Source: Paenibacillus camerounensis (GTDB lineage: Bacteria; Bacillota; Bacilli; Paenibacillales; Paenibacillaceae). Taken from it: a stretch of 43,602 bases of DNA. The position numbers and the translations under genes are program-made. This document shows, piece after piece, positions 1 through 8,548 of this stretch. The notes under the pieces were generated by a model. It ran no database searches, had not been told where the DNA came from, and was given only the letters and a program-made list of their open reading frames with translations. Every line of letters starts with the position of its first letter. The stretch's first letter is position 1. The stretch spans positions 1 to 43,602 of the forward strand of contig NZ_CCDG010000027.1 of assembly GCF_000723885.1 (NCBI RefSeq), given 5' to 3'.

Positions 1-676
1 GCAGCGCACCCCCCGCCCCCGCCGGCGGCGAACGCACCCGCCGCCCCCCGCAGCGGCGCACACTCCCTACTCGCAGGCAGCGGCCGCAGCCGCCGCGCCG
101 GCTACACCGCCTGCGGGCAGCAGCCCCGCAGGCACAGCCCCGCCGGACGCGTCCCGTCCGGCGGCCACAGCTGCGGCGCCGCCCGCTAAGGGCGCCGGCT
201 CGGCCACACCGGCAGCGGCGAAGCCGTCCGCTGCCGGGGGACCCTCTGCCGGCGCTGCGAAGCCGGCAGTCACGCCGTCGCCGGCGGCGACGGCCAAGGC
301 AGCAGCGGCTGCACAGCCCGCCGCTGCAGCGGACACAGCGGTCATCTCCATAACGGGAGATGACGGGCACGGGGTGATTCTTGCGCCGGCGGCGTTCGAA
401 ATCAAGCAAGGCGAAAGTGTGCTGGATCTGCTGAAGCGGATTACCCGCCAGCAGAAGATCCAGATGGAATTTCAGGGAGCAAAGGGTTTTGCCTATGTCG
501 AAGGAATAGACAATCTATATGAGTTGGATTATGGTGCGGAGAGCGGCTGGATGTACAGGGTGAACGGGGAGTTCCCGGACAAAAGCGCCGGAAGCTACAA
601 GGTGCAGCCCGGGGATACAATAGAGTGGCTCTATACCCTGGACCTTGGCAAGGACATCGGAGCTAAGGCGCCATGA
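1..676 (+). CDS. Secreted DUF4430 (transcobalamin-C-terminal-like) protein, 5' end outside window
   Basis: The frame is open from base 2 to the TGA at 674-676 without an in-window start, so this is the C-terminal part of a longer gene. The first ~110 codons encode a low-complexity Ala/Pro/Gly-rich linker, very GC-rich at the DNA level. The last ~95 residues form a compact domain with ESVLDLLKRI, YELDYGAESGWMYRVNG and VQPGDTIEWLYTLD motifs, typical of the DUF4430 family, which is related to the C-terminal domain of transcobalamin. Such proteins are usually secreted or surface-tethered, and the linker fits a wall-spanning spacer. Its stop overlaps the EcfT start (ATGA), so it belongs to the ECF transporter operon and probably delivers ligand to it. 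Cobalamin or a related corrinoid is a plausible ligand but is inferred only. Confidence 0.8.
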   Translation, partial: QRTPRPRRRRTHPPPPAAAHTPYSQAAAAAAAPATPPAGSSPAGTAPPDASRPAATAAAPPAKGAGSATPAAAKPSAAGGPSAGAAKPAVTPSPAATAKAAAAAQPAAAADTAVISITGDDGHGVILAPAAFEIKQGESVLDLLKRITRQQKIQMEFQGAKGFAYVEGIDNLYELDYGAESGWMYRVNGEFPDKSAGSYKVQPGDTIEWLYTLDLGKDIGAKAP

Positions 677-1617
677 GCAGCGGCTTCCGCGCCATGCATC
701 CTGCGGTAGCGCTGCTCTACTATGCCGGCCTGCTGCTGTTCGCCGCGCTGCTTATGCATCCGCTCTTCCTGATTACCGAGCTTGTGGGCGTCATGCTTCT
801 GCTGCTGCTCCAAGGACAGGGCAAGCAGCTGCTGCGCGGGCTGCCGTTCTATCTGCTGATGGCCGGCTCTGTAGCCTTGCTGAATCCGCTGTTCTCGCAC
901 AGGGGGGCGCACATCCTGTTCTACCTGTGGGATCAGCCCGTTACACTGGAGGCTGTGCTGTACGGACTGATTATGATGCTGGTGCTGCTTACAATTTTTA
1001 TGGTATTCCTTTCTTACAACTACACAGTAACAACAGATAAATTCATGTATGCCTTTGCCGCAGCTGCTCCTAAGACGGCTCTGCTGACTCTGATGGCGAT
1101 CCGGTTCATCCCCCTGTTCCAGAGAAGGCTGCACGAGATTACAATGATCCAGCGGTTCAGGGGAATTGATGTGTCTAAGGGGAGTCTGCGTAAAAGAATG
1201 CGCGATGGTATGACCCTGATGAAGGTGCTGCTGACCTGGTCGCTGGAGGAAGCGCTGCAGACGGGAGATTCTATGAAGGCACGGGGGTACGGTATCCGCA
1301 GACGCACTACGTATTCAACCTTCGTGTTGGACCGGCTGGACACAACCGCACTCCTGCTGCTTGTAATCAGCGGGCTAATTCCGCTGATTCTCTGGATGTT
1401 GGGCTATGGGACATTTGAAATCTATCCGCGTATGAGGCCTCTTGTGTTCGGCGGAGGAGAAGCACTGATGTATACGAGCTTCTGCCTGTTCGTGCTGATA
1501 CCGGCGGGCTTGGAAGGAAAGGAGATATGGCTATGGAGATCATCGCGGCGGAAGGCTTATCCTTCCGCTACCCCGGAGCTGAACGGGACACGCTCCATGA
1601 GCTCACCTTCACAGTAG
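673..1617 (+). CDS. ecfT: Energy-coupling factor transporter transmembrane protein (EcfT/CbiQ family)
   Basis: A 314-residue hydrophobic protein with about five membrane segments. It carries the cytoplasmic coupling region typical of EcfT/CbiQ: RFIPLFQRRLHEITMIQRFRG, then a second helix with LEEALQTGDSMKARGYG, matching the conserved Ala-Arg-Gly type motifs that dock on the ATPases. It transmits ATP hydrolysis by EcfA to the substrate-binding S component in the membrane. The start ATG overlaps the upstream stop by four bases. The C-terminus (about 30 residues after the last membrane segment) runs 91 bases into the following ATPase gene in another frame, making the protein somewhat longer than usual family members (roughly 260-270 residues). 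Confidence 0.9.
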   Translation: MSSGFRAMHPAVALLYYAGLLLFAALLMHPLFLITELVGVMLLLLLQGQGKQLLRGLPFYLLMAGSVALLNPLFSHRGAHILFYLWDQPVTLEAVLYGLIMMLVLLTIFMVFLSYNYTVTTDKFMYAFAAAAPKTALLTLMAIRFIPLFQRRLHEITMIQRFRGIDVSKGSLRKRMRDGMTLMKVLLTWSLEEALQTGDSMKARGYGIRRRTTYSTFVLDRLDTTALLLLVISGLIPLILWMLGYGTFEIYPRMRPLVFGGGEALMYTSFCLFVLIPAGLEGKEIWLWRSSRRKAYPSATPELNGTRSMSSPSQ

Positions 1618-3260
1618 AAGAGGGAGAGTTTATAGTGCTTATGGGTCCGTCAGGCGGCGGCAAAACGACGCTCCTGCGCCAGCTGAAGCGCGAGCTTACT
1701 CCTGTAGGGACAGGAAGCGGCATAGTCCGTTATGCAGGACTGACGCTGGCCGGGCTGCCGGCTGAACGGGCTGCAGCAGAGATCGGGATGGTGTTTCAGA
1801 ATCCGGACGCGCAGATTGTCATGGACACCGTCTGGCATGAGCTGGCCTTCGGAATGGAGAATCTCGGCTACCCGCCGCAGGTGATGCGGAGCAGGCTGGC
1901 GGAGATGGCCGGACTGTTCGGACTGGAACCTCTGCTGTACAAGCCGGTGCATGAGCTCTCCGGCGGACAGAAGCAGCTGCTTAATCTGGCCTCCGTTCTG
2001 CTGCTTCAGCCGAAGCTGCTGCTGCTGGATGAGCCGACCTCGCAGCTCGACCCGGTTGCGGCACGTGAATTCATCCAGACCCTGCACAGGCTGAATGAAG
2101 AGATGTCGATGACGATTATTATCAGTGAGCACCGCCTGGAGGAGGTGCTTCCGCTCGCTGACCGGGTACTGCTTATAGAGAACGGGGTGCTGAAGGCAGC
2201 CTGTCCTCCCCGCGAGCTTGTCTCCAGAGCGGGTGAGGAACAAGCTCTGGCAGTACAAGCCTATATGCCGACTGCAGCCCGTCTGTATCTGGAACTGCCG
2301 GCACAGGAAAACAGCCTGAGCCGTCCGGGGTTCATACCGCTGACAGTCCGTGAGGGCCGCCGCTGGCTGCATGACTACGCGGCGGCAGCCTCGCTGGGTC
2401 TCCCTGGAAGCGGAGTAGCCGGCCCTGCATGTATCCCGGCTGCCGCTCTTGTGCCCGGTGATGACTCTGAAATAATGCATCCGCACAAGCCGGATAAGAA
2501 GCTTCCCCTGCTGAGCGCGAAGGAGGTTACCTTCCGCTATGAGAAGGAAGGACGGGAGGTGCTCCGCAAGCTTAATCTGACGCTGTATCAGGGCGAGCTG
2601 CTGGCCGTCCTTGGCGGTAACGGCGCCGGAAAGTCCACGCTGCTGCATGTACTGAGCCGGATGGTCAAGCCGCAGCGGGGCAAGGTGGTAGCGGCCCCCG
2701 GGATAACCGCCGGCTTCCTGGCCCAGAATCCGCTGCTGTATTTCAGCTACGATACCGCAAGGGAGGAGCTGCAGCATATGGCTGCGGCTGCCCGCCTGGC
2801 ACCGGATGAGGCCGGGAGGGAGATCAGCAGGCTGGCAGAGGTGTTTGAGCTTGGTCAGGTGCTGGAGAACCATCCGCATGACCTCAGCGGCGGTCAGCAG
2901 CAGAAGCTGGCCCTGGCCATGGTGATGCTGCTTAAGCCTGCAGTGCTGCTGCTGGACGAGCCGACCAAAGGGCTTGACCCGGCTGCGAAGGTCCGGTTTG
3001 CCGGCCTGCTTGCACTGCTGCGGAGCCAGGGGATGAGTATTGCTGTTGTAACTCATGATGTAGAGTTTGCTGCGCGGTATGCCTCCCGCTGTGCACTGCT
3101 GTTTGATGGAAGTATTACGGCTGAGGGAAGTCCGGAGGCGTTTTTCAGCAGCAACTATTTCTATACAACTGCAGTCAACCGCATGGTGCGTGATCTGCTG
3201 CCGGCGGCTTTGACCATTGAGGATGTGATGACAGCATGGCACGTTTACGCTTCCCGCTGA
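1527..3260 (+). CDS. Fused tandem ECF ATPase (EcfA-EcfA')
   Basis: A 577-residue protein with two complete ABC ATPase domains in one chain. The first (about residues 5-235) has Walker A GPSGGGKTT, Q-loop region VFQNPDAQIV, signature LSGGQKQL and Walker B LLLLDEPT followed by SEH. The second (about residues 325-560) has GGNGAGKST, LSGGQQQK, LLLLDEPT and VTHD. Most Firmicutes encode EcfA1 and EcfA2 separately; the fused form is common in dedicated (group I) ECF systems, where the module serves the S component in the same operon. A good ribosome binding site (GGAAAGGAGAT) precedes the ATG, which lies inside the ecfT reading frame. It powers uptake by the EcfT-S complex at the cytoplasmic face. 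Confidence 0.93.
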   Translation: MAMEIIAAEGLSFRYPGAERDTLHELTFTVEEGEFIVLMGPSGGGKTTLLRQLKRELTPVGTGSGIVRYAGLTLAGLPAERAAAEIGMVFQNPDAQIVMDTVWHELAFGMENLGYPPQVMRSRLAEMAGLFGLEPLLYKPVHELSGGQKQLLNLASVLLLQPKLLLLDEPTSQLDPVAAREFIQTLHRLNEEMSMTIIISEHRLEEVLPLADRVLLIENGVLKAACPPRELVSRAGEEQALAVQAYMPTAARLYLELPAQENSLSRPGFIPLTVREGRRWLHDYAAAASLGLPGSGVAGPACIPAAALVPGDDSEIMHPHKPDKKLPLLSAKEVTFRYEKEGREVLRKLNLTLYQGELLAVLGGNGAGKSTLLHVLSRMVKPQRGKVVAAPGITAGFLAQNPLLYFSYDTAREELQHMAAAARLAPDEAGREISRLAEVFELGQVLENHPHDLSGGQQQKLALAMVMLLKPAVLLLDEPTKGLDPAAKVRFAGLLALLRSQGMSIAVVTHDVEFAARYASRCALLFDGSITAEGSPEAFFSSNYFYTTAVNRMVRDLLPAALTIEDVMTAWHVYASR

Positions 3261-3922
3261 TTATGGCTGTGGCGCTATTTCTGGCAGGACTGGCACTTAT
3301 GGCCGCGCTGAAGGACCGTCACTATATGCTTCTCAGCCTGGTGCTGCTCGGGGCGGCGCTGCTGCCTGTTTTTCTCCGCCTGGAACGCCGCAGGCTGGAG
3401 TCCAGGGAGCTGGTGCTGCTGGCTGTATTGTCGGCAATCGCCGCAGTCAGCCGGATTCCGTTCGCGGCGCTGCCCAGCGTGAAGCCGGTGTCGGCAATTA
3501 TTATGCTGTCTGCCTACGTATTCGGGGCGGAAGCGGGCTTTATCATCGGAGCAGTGGCTGCGCTTGTGTCTAATATCTATTTCGGACAAGGCCCATGGAC
3601 GCCATGGCAGATGTTCGCCTGGGGAATGGCCGGTCTCAGCACCGGCTGGCTGCGGAATTCCTGGTGGATGAGGAAGCGTGCCGGAATGCTGCTGTTCGGC
3701 TTTCTCTGGGGTTTTCTGTTCGGCTGGATCATGAACATCTGGTACATTATCAGCCTGCCGGACGCTTTTAGCTGGGGCCTGGTGGCTGCCGCTTACGCTT
3801 CCAGCTTCTATTTTGATCTGGCCCATGCCGTATCGAATGTCTTCTTTCTGGCTGTGCTGGCCGGAGGCTGGACCAGTGTGCTGGAACGTTTCCGCCGGAA
3901 ATACGGGCTGCTTAAGGAATAG
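3236..3922 (+). CDS. ECF transporter S component (substrate-binding membrane protein)
   Basis: A 228-residue integral membrane protein with six or more hydrophobic segments. It starts 25 bases before the ATPase stop, so translation is probably coupled. The central region, with VSAIIMLSAYVFGAEAGFIIGA and SNIYFGQGPWTPWQMFAWG, resembles ECF-type S components, in which a small membrane protein binds a vitamin or metal and topples within the EcfT complex. The partner DUF4430 protein suggests a corrinoid (CbrT-like) substrate, but no substrate-specific residue could be verified by eye. An alternative start at ATG 3263 would remove the overlap and nine residues. No clear terminator follows; the next gene has its own promoter. 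Confidence 0.82.
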   Translation: MARLRFPLIMAVALFLAGLALMAALKDRHYMLLSLVLLGAALLPVFLRLERRRLESRELVLLAVLSAIAAVSRIPFAALPSVKPVSAIIMLSAYVFGAEAGFIIGAVAALVSNIYFGQGPWTPWQMFAWGMAGLSTGWLRNSWWMRKRAGMLLFGFLWGFLFGWIMNIWYIISLPDAFSWGLVAAAYASSFYFDLAHAVSNVFFLAVLAGGWTSVLERFRRKYGLLKE

Positions 3923-3985
3923 GCTTGCCTGTATCCGAATGAGCTGCTAAACCAAGCGTATTTCGACATTATTTTCTAATATGCA

Positions 3986-4012
3986 TCATAATTCGACTTT
4001 TTTCGCCGATAT
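3986..4012 (+). promoter_or_regulatory. SigD (FliA)-type flagellar/chemotaxis promoter
   Basis: The -10-like element GCCGATAT (4005-4012) matches seven of eight bases of the SigD/FliA consensus GCCGATAA. Eleven bases upstream lies TCATAATT (3986-3993), a weaker match to TAAAGTTT. The spacing is the family standard, and the downstream gene is a chemoreceptor, the classic SigD target. Confidence 0.65.
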
Positions 4013-4053
4013 AGTTTAAATAGCAAGCTTGGGAGAAGGCGGGAATAAGGATA

Positions 4054-5763
4054 ATGAGGAATTTAAAAGTTAAATTTAAAATGACAGTTCTTGTAGCTGT
4101 TGCTGTAATCCTGGTGGTCGGAGTCGGTCTGACCGGGGTCCTGTTTACTGATAAACTGGCTGACCGTTCGCAGGAGACCTATAACCAGAGTCTGCTTCCT
4201 ATCTATCTGGTTACTGAAATACGTGCCAATAACCGGACGATCGAGTCATTTCTCCTGGAGAACCTGCTGACCAAGGCTGCTGACCAGAGCATGAAGCTCG
4301 CAGATCAGATTCAGAACCGGATTGAGCAGAACAATGAACTGATGACAGAACTGAAAGCCGTTGAATTCAGCAATGAGGCAGTGAGCAATGGAATCAGTGA
4401 ATATATGTCGCTCCTTCAGGACTACCGGACACAGCGCGATAATATCCTACAGCTGGCAGGCAAAAATCTGAGCGAAGAGGGCTATCAGGTCTTTGCCGGG
4501 AGTGCCTTCAGTGCATTGCGCGAGAGGATGGTCAGTCTGCTGGACGATGCTTCGGCCTCGCTGATTGCCGATGCGAGAACGCATAACGAGCTCACCCTGG
4601 GCGATGCCAGAACCTCAAGAACCGTCAGCGTGATCCTGATTACTGCAGCGTGGGTACTGTGCATTGCCATCAGTATCGTTATTTCCCGGCTGATTACGAA
4701 GCCGCTGAAGGAGCTTCAAGCTCTTATGAACCTTGCGGAGCAAGGGGACCTGACAGTAACGGCGGCCTATACCTCGAAAGATGAGATCGGCCAGATTAAC
4801 CGGTCCTTTAACGCTATGCTCGCCAGTCTAAAGCGGATGATGCAGGGCATCTCGGAGAGTACAGAAATGCTGTCGGCTTCTTCTGAGGAGATGAGTGCGA
4901 GTGCAGAGCAGACCGCGCTCGCCTCGCAGCTGATTGCAGAGGCCTCCAGTGACATTGCTGCCGGCTTCGAGGCTCAGTCGGACAGCATTAACCGAACCAC
5001 AGCATCGGTGCAGACGATGGCAGAGGATATTGCCGCAGTGGAGCACAGCAGCAAGGAAATGGGTGAGCTGATGAACGGTGCAGCTGTTTCAACAGAGCAT
5101 GGTGCCGAGGCCGTGAACAGCATTATTACCCGGATGAGTGAGATCAGCTCCAGTGTTGCCGCCACACAGACCATTGTCGGCAATCTGGGCAGCCTCTCCG
5201 GGCAAATTAATACTATTATTACTACAATTAATGAGATTGCCGCCCAGACCAACCTGCTCTCGCTGAATGCATCCATTGAAGCGGCCAAGGCCGGGGAGCA
5301 CGGGCGCGGCTTCGCAGTTGTAGCCGAAGAAATCCGCAAGCTGGCTGAAGCGACCGGACACAGCTCCCTGCAGATTACAGGGATTATTAAAGATATCCAG
5401 CAGCAGACAGGCAGCGCAGTGGAATCAATGACAGCCGGGTCAGAACGGGTTGCGATGGGTGTGGCGCAGAGTGAGGCGGTCTCGCTGGCTTTTGCCGAGA
5501 TTCAGTCGGCAATCCGGTCAGCTGCTCTGCAGACAGAGCAGATCAGGATTGCAGTTAAGCATGTCTCCGAAGAATCGCAGTCGGTGATGGAGGCGATGGA
5601 GCGGGTGAGTGATGCTTCCCGCAAAGGTGCGGAGGATGTTCAGGACACCAGCGCTGCAAGTGAAGAACAGCTGTCAGCAATGGGCGAGATGTCCATGTCT
5701 GCCCAATATCTGGCTAAGCTTGCTGAGGACCTGCAGAAGGAGCTTGCAAGGTTCAAGCTATAA
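4054..5763 (+). CDS. Methyl-accepting chemotaxis protein
   Basis: A 569-residue transmembrane chemoreceptor. A membrane anchor (about 10-29) is followed by a ~160-residue extracytoplasmic helical domain of the four-helix-bundle type, a second membrane segment (about 190-208), a HAMP linker (about 209-262, with [13 protein letters not shown]) and a long coiled-coil signalling domain. The conserved hairpin tip [20 protein letters not shown] and the following [19 protein letters not shown] motif identify the CheA/CheW-binding region. Glu/Gln-rich stretches flanking it fit methylation helices. The start ATG follows an AAGGA site. The gene stands alone, with a SigD-like promoter upstream and a strong hairpin downstream. 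The ligand cannot be read from the sequence. Confidence 0.95.
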   Translation: MRNLKVKFKMTVLVAVAVILVVGVGLTGVLFTDKLADRSQETYNQSLLPIYLVTEIRANNRTIESFLLENLLTKAADQSMKLADQIQNRIEQNNELMTELKAVEFSNEAVSNGISEYMSLLQDYRTQRDNILQLAGKNLSEEGYQVFAGSAFSALRERMVSLLDDASASLIADARTHNELTLGDARTSRTVSVILITAAWVLCIAISIVISRLITKPLKELQALMNLAEQGDLTVTAAYTSKDEIGQINRSFNAMLASLKRMMQGISESTEMLSASSEEMSASAEQTALASQLIAEASSDIAAGFEAQSDSINRTTASVQTMAEDIAAVEHSSKEMGELMNGAAVSTEHGAEAVNSIITRMSEISSSVAATQTIVGNLGSLSGQINTIITTINEIAAQTNLLSLNASIEAAKAGEHGRGFAVVAEEIRKLAEATGHSSLQITGIIKDIQQQTGSAVESMTAGSERVAMGVAQSEAVSLAFAEIQSAIRSAALQTEQIRIAVKHVSEESQSVMEAMERVSDASRKGAEDVQDTSAASEEQLSAMGEMSMSAQYLAKLAEDLQKELARFKL

Positions 5764-5789
5764 CGTAAATGGATTATCAGCTTCATATA

Positions 5790-5840
5790 GACAGCAGACA
5801 GCCCCTGAGAACAATCATGTTCCAGGGGCTGTCTGCTGTC
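5790..5840. terminator. Bidirectional terminator hairpin between convergent genes
   Basis: A perfect 18-bp stem (5790-5807 with 5823-5840), extended by five further pairs after a one-base bulge, closes on a four-base loop. It separates the chemoreceptor from the convergent stalk/beta-helix gene. U-tracts are weak on both sides. Confidence 0.75.
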
Positions 5841-5865
5841 ATCACCTGACGGAATACTTGCAGTC

Positions 5866-7413
5866 TTAAGCGGATACCGGAGTCAGCTGCCCTCCGCCGC
5901 TCAAAGTAATCGTCGCTCCGGCCAGCCAGCTGTTGGCACTTGCGGATGCATCATAATAAATAGTGTGCCCGTTATCGATGATATTGGACAAAGTGGAGTC
6001 GCTGTCGGTTAATGTGCTCAGGTAGGAGTCAGCGGTAACATTCCAGGTGCTGCCGGCGTCGAGCGTCAGTGATACAGCTTTGGCTGTATCTGCGGTATCA
6101 ATTGCTCCGCTGAGTGAACTGCCGTTCGTGAGAACAACTGTAACCTTACTGATACTGTCGGCAGTAATATCACCGCTCAGAGGCTGGGCATCGGCATTAA
6201 GAGTCACTGTAGCGCCGTTAGAGCCTGCAGTGCCCCATTTATCAGCCTTTGCCGCCAGAAGGATTCCTGATGTGCCGGTCAGACCGACGTTCTTCAGATT
6301 AATGACTGCATCGGTATTAGTGGCATAGAACAGCGGTCCGGCATACGCGGTAAGCGAGCCGCCCGTTATCGTCAGGGTGCCTGTACCCGCCTCGGCATTA
6401 CCCGAGAAGCCCTGATATAACATGATTCCGCTCTTTGCGGCTCCGAACAGGTTGGTGTTCTTTAAAGTGATAGTATTGTTGCCTTCAATTACAGCAGCTT
6501 CGGAAGCAGAAGCCGTGATCAGCGCATCTGTGACAGAGATTGTGCCCGTGGAGTAGATTCCCGGAGAATCTGTGCCGGTTGTCTTCATAGTGCCGCCGGT
6601 GACGTTGACTGTTCCATTGCCCTGGTCAGTAGCAATGCTGGCAGAATGTGTGCCGGCAGTAGTGATATTAGTGTTCGTGGCGTTGATAGTGCCTGCACCG
6701 GTGGCATCGAGTCCGCGTGAGGAGTCTTGAGCGGTTGTGATCGTTACACCGGATACATTGACTGTTGAGCCGGCACCGCTGGCAAATACGGCATTTGAAC
6801 CGTTTGCAGCGGTTGTAATAGAAGAGTCATTCAGGGTGACAATACTGCCGCCTGCAGCGAGAAGCGCGGCGTTCAGACCGTAATCGTTGCTGTCATCCTC
6901 AGAGGAGGTGCCTCCTGTTTTAGTCAGGGTAACATTATTCAGGGTCAGATTCCCGTTAGCAGTGACCTTTACTGCGGAGGAGTCAGTCGTGGCGGCAGTG
7001 ATTGTTTCGCCGGATCTGCTTGCTGTACTGCCCTCCAGCAGATAGGTTGCGCTTCCCGGGCTGGCGGCATCCGCGGGGCCGGCGTTATCCTCAGCGGAGG
7101 AGCCTGTCAGATCTTCAGCAGAGGTCAAGCTGACGGTCTTGGTAGTTTTATCGTAGCTGGCTGTCAGTCCCACTGCTTCCGAAATGGCTCTGGCCGGCAG
7201 ATAGACGGTGCCGTTATAGATAAAGGGCTCCACTGTGGCTCCGGTGGCATCCTTCAGAGCGGCTTCCTGGCCGTTCAGGCTTACAACAATATCATCAAAG
7301 GTAACGGCAATCTTTTTCGTAATGGTATCAGCATAAGCTGATACTGACATGGCGAGCGAGGCGGTTACCGCGGCTCCGACAACAAAACCCTTCATTCCGT
7401 TTCTTTTACTCAT
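5866..7413 (-). CDS. Secreted stalk-domain protein with beta-helix-like repeats
   Basis: A 515-residue exported protein. The N-terminus is a signal peptide (KRNGMKGFVVGAAVTASLAMSVSAYA). Residues about 35-105 form a copper-amine-oxidase-N-like 'stalk' domain with VSLNGQEAAL, NGTVYLPARAISEAVGL and TASYDKTTKTVSL, common in Paenibacillus surface proteins. The remainder is Thr/Ser/Asn/Gly-rich with repeated short strands such as GNLTLNNVTLTKTGG, GTINATNTNITTAG and GTISVTDALITA, the pattern of a right-handed parallel beta-helix as in pectate-lyase-like or polymorphic adhesin-type proteins. No catalytic residues were recognised, so a surface adhesin or structural role is an inference. An AGAGGATGAAGAAG stretch precedes the ATG. 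It appears monocistronic. Confidence 0.85.
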   Translation of the reverse strand: MSKRNGMKGFVVGAAVTASLAMSVSAYADTITKKIAVTFDDIVVSLNGQEAALKDATGATVEPFIYNGTVYLPARAISEAVGLTASYDKTTKTVSLTSAEDLTGSSAEDNAGPADAASPGSATYLLEGSTASRSGETITAATTDSSAVKVTANGNLTLNNVTLTKTGGTSSEDDSNDYGLNAALLAAGGSIVTLNDSSITTAANGSNAVFASGAGSTVNVSGVTITTAQDSSRGLDATGAGTINATNTNITTAGTHSASIATDQGNGTVNVTGGTMKTTGTDSPGIYSTGTISVTDALITASASEAAVIEGNNTITLKNTNLFGAAKSGIMLYQGFSGNAEAGTGTLTITGGSLTAYAGPLFYATNTDAVINLKNVGLTGTSGILLAAKADKWGTAGSNGATVTLNADAQPLSGDITADSISKVTVVLTNGSSLSGAIDTADTAKAVSLTLDAGSTWNVTADSYLSTLTDSDSTLSNIIDNGHTIYYDASASANSWLAGATITLSGGGQLTPVSA

Positions 7414-7583
7414 TCTTCTTCATCCTCTGCTATTGGTATGGGTGCTGCAATGTAGATCAGCTTGCTGTGCTGCTGTGAATATCTACATTGTAGAACCGCT
7501 AGCTGAGAGGCATCTGAGCCTGCGCTGAAAGTTGGTTGAATCCGGGCTGAAGGTTTGTTGAAAAATACTAGCTGCATACATAC

Positions 7584-7625
7584 CAAAAAAACAGCCTGCT
7601 CCGTAGCTAAACGGAAGCAGGCTGT
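7584..7625 (-). terminator. Rho-independent terminator of the qox operon
   Basis: On the minus strand a 14-bp stem (arms 7616-7625 plus 7611-7614 pairing with 7591-7604, one bulged base) with a six-base loop is followed by a run of seven U (7584-7590). It lies 30 bases past the qoxD stop. Confidence 0.9.
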
Positions 7626-7656
7626 TCTATCATGAAGCGGGATTAAGCTGTAAGGC

Positions 7657-7950
7657 TTAGGCGTACCAGCCCCATACGAAGATGAAGAGGGTACCGAACA
7701 GGGTGATCAGACCTACGAACAAAGCATAGGCAATGTTGAGATAGAGTTCTTTCTTGGTATCTGCCGATTCGCCGATGTGCATGAACACAAACAGCTGCAG
7801 GGAAGCCTGGATAAGTGCAGTGATCGTCAGAACCACCACATTGGCTGTGTGGGACAGATCGCCGTAAATGACAATCAGCGCAGCGGCTGAAAGGACCAGT
7901 GAGGCCAGATAGCCCATTACATGACGGATCGGAAACAGTTGCTTTATCAT
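7657..7950 (-). CDS. qoxD: Cytochrome aa3 quinol oxidase subunit IV
   Basis: A 97-residue protein with three membrane segments, the usual size for subunit IV of heme-copper quinol oxidases. Motifs ALIQASLQLFVFMHIGES and GTLFIFVWGWYA are typical of the family. It is a small accessory subunit that stabilises assembly of the CuB site in subunit I. It starts one base after the qoxC stop and is the last gene of the operon, immediately before the terminator. Confidence 0.93.
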   Translation of the reverse strand: MIKQLFPIRHVMGYLASLVLSAAALIVIYGDLSHTANVVVLTITALIQASLQLFVFMHIGESADTKKELYLNIAYALFVGLITLFGTLFIFVWGWYA

Positions 7951-7951
7951 A

Positions 7952-8548
7952 TCACATCATTCCTTTCAGGTAGACGAAGCTGAAGATGAAGATCCAGACT
8001 ACGTCTAAGAAATGCCAGAACAGTGAGAAGATAAAAGTTTTGTTGGCGGTAGCAGGAGTAATCCCGCGGCGCCATAACTGAATCATAATCCCTACTCCCC
8101 ACAGGAAGCCGAAGCTGACGTGGGCACCGTGGGTTCCGAGCAATACGAACAGACTGGACAGGAAGCCGCTGGTCTGCAGAGTTGCCCCTTCATGAACGTA
8201 GGTGAGGAATTCCTCAATTTCAATGCCGATGAAGCCCAGACCCATCAGCAGTGTAATCGCCATGAAGAACATCATGGCTTTTTTGTAGCCGTGGCGCATG
8301 GCGTGCACCGCCAGACCGATCGTGAACGAGCTTGTCAGGAGCAGGAAGGTTGATACCAGCAAGGGGCCGATTTCAAAGATCTCAGGTCCGCTCGGTCCGT
8401 CGGCAAAACGGTTAACCATAACGAAGTAAACAGTGAACAATGTAGCGAACAGCGGGATTTCAGCTCCGAGGAACACCCAGAAGCCAAAGATCTTATTACT
8501 GTTCTCTTCTGTTGAATATTCCAGCGGCTTCGACGCATCTATCTTCAT
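7952..8548 (-). CDS. qoxC: Cytochrome aa3 quinol oxidase subunit III
   Basis: A 198-residue membrane protein with five predicted segments, as in the bo3/aa3-600 type subunit III. Recognisable stretches are IFGFWVFLGAEIPLFATLFTVY near the N-terminus, LFVLLGTHGAHVSFGFLWG in the middle and ALFWHFLDVVWIFIFSFVYL-like sequence (here FSLFWHFLDVVWIF) at the C-terminus. It does not bind redox cofactors itself but supports proton uptake and stability of subunit I. Its ATG overlaps the qoxB stop by four bases, indicating translational coupling. Confidence 0.95.
   Translation of the reverse strand: MKIDASKPLEYSTEENSNKIFGFWVFLGAEIPLFATLFTVYFVMVNRFADGPSGPEIFEIGPLLVSTFLLLTSSFTIGLAVHAMRHGYKKAMMFFMAITLLMGLGFIGIEIEEFLTYVHEGATLQTSGFLSSLFVLLGTHGAHVSFGFLWGVGIMIQLWRRGITPATANKTFIFSLFWHFLDVVWIFIFSFVYLKGMM

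Noticed and set aside
67..405. Minus-strand Ala-rich open frame at the window start
   Set aside because: It is opposite the Ala/Pro spacer of the DUF4430 protein; extreme GC composition keeps several frames open.
1650..3242. Long minus-strand open frame opposite the fused ATPase gene
   Set aside because: Its product is Gln/His/Arg-rich and without domains. It is a codon-bias shadow of a gene with unmistakable ABC motifs on the plus strand.
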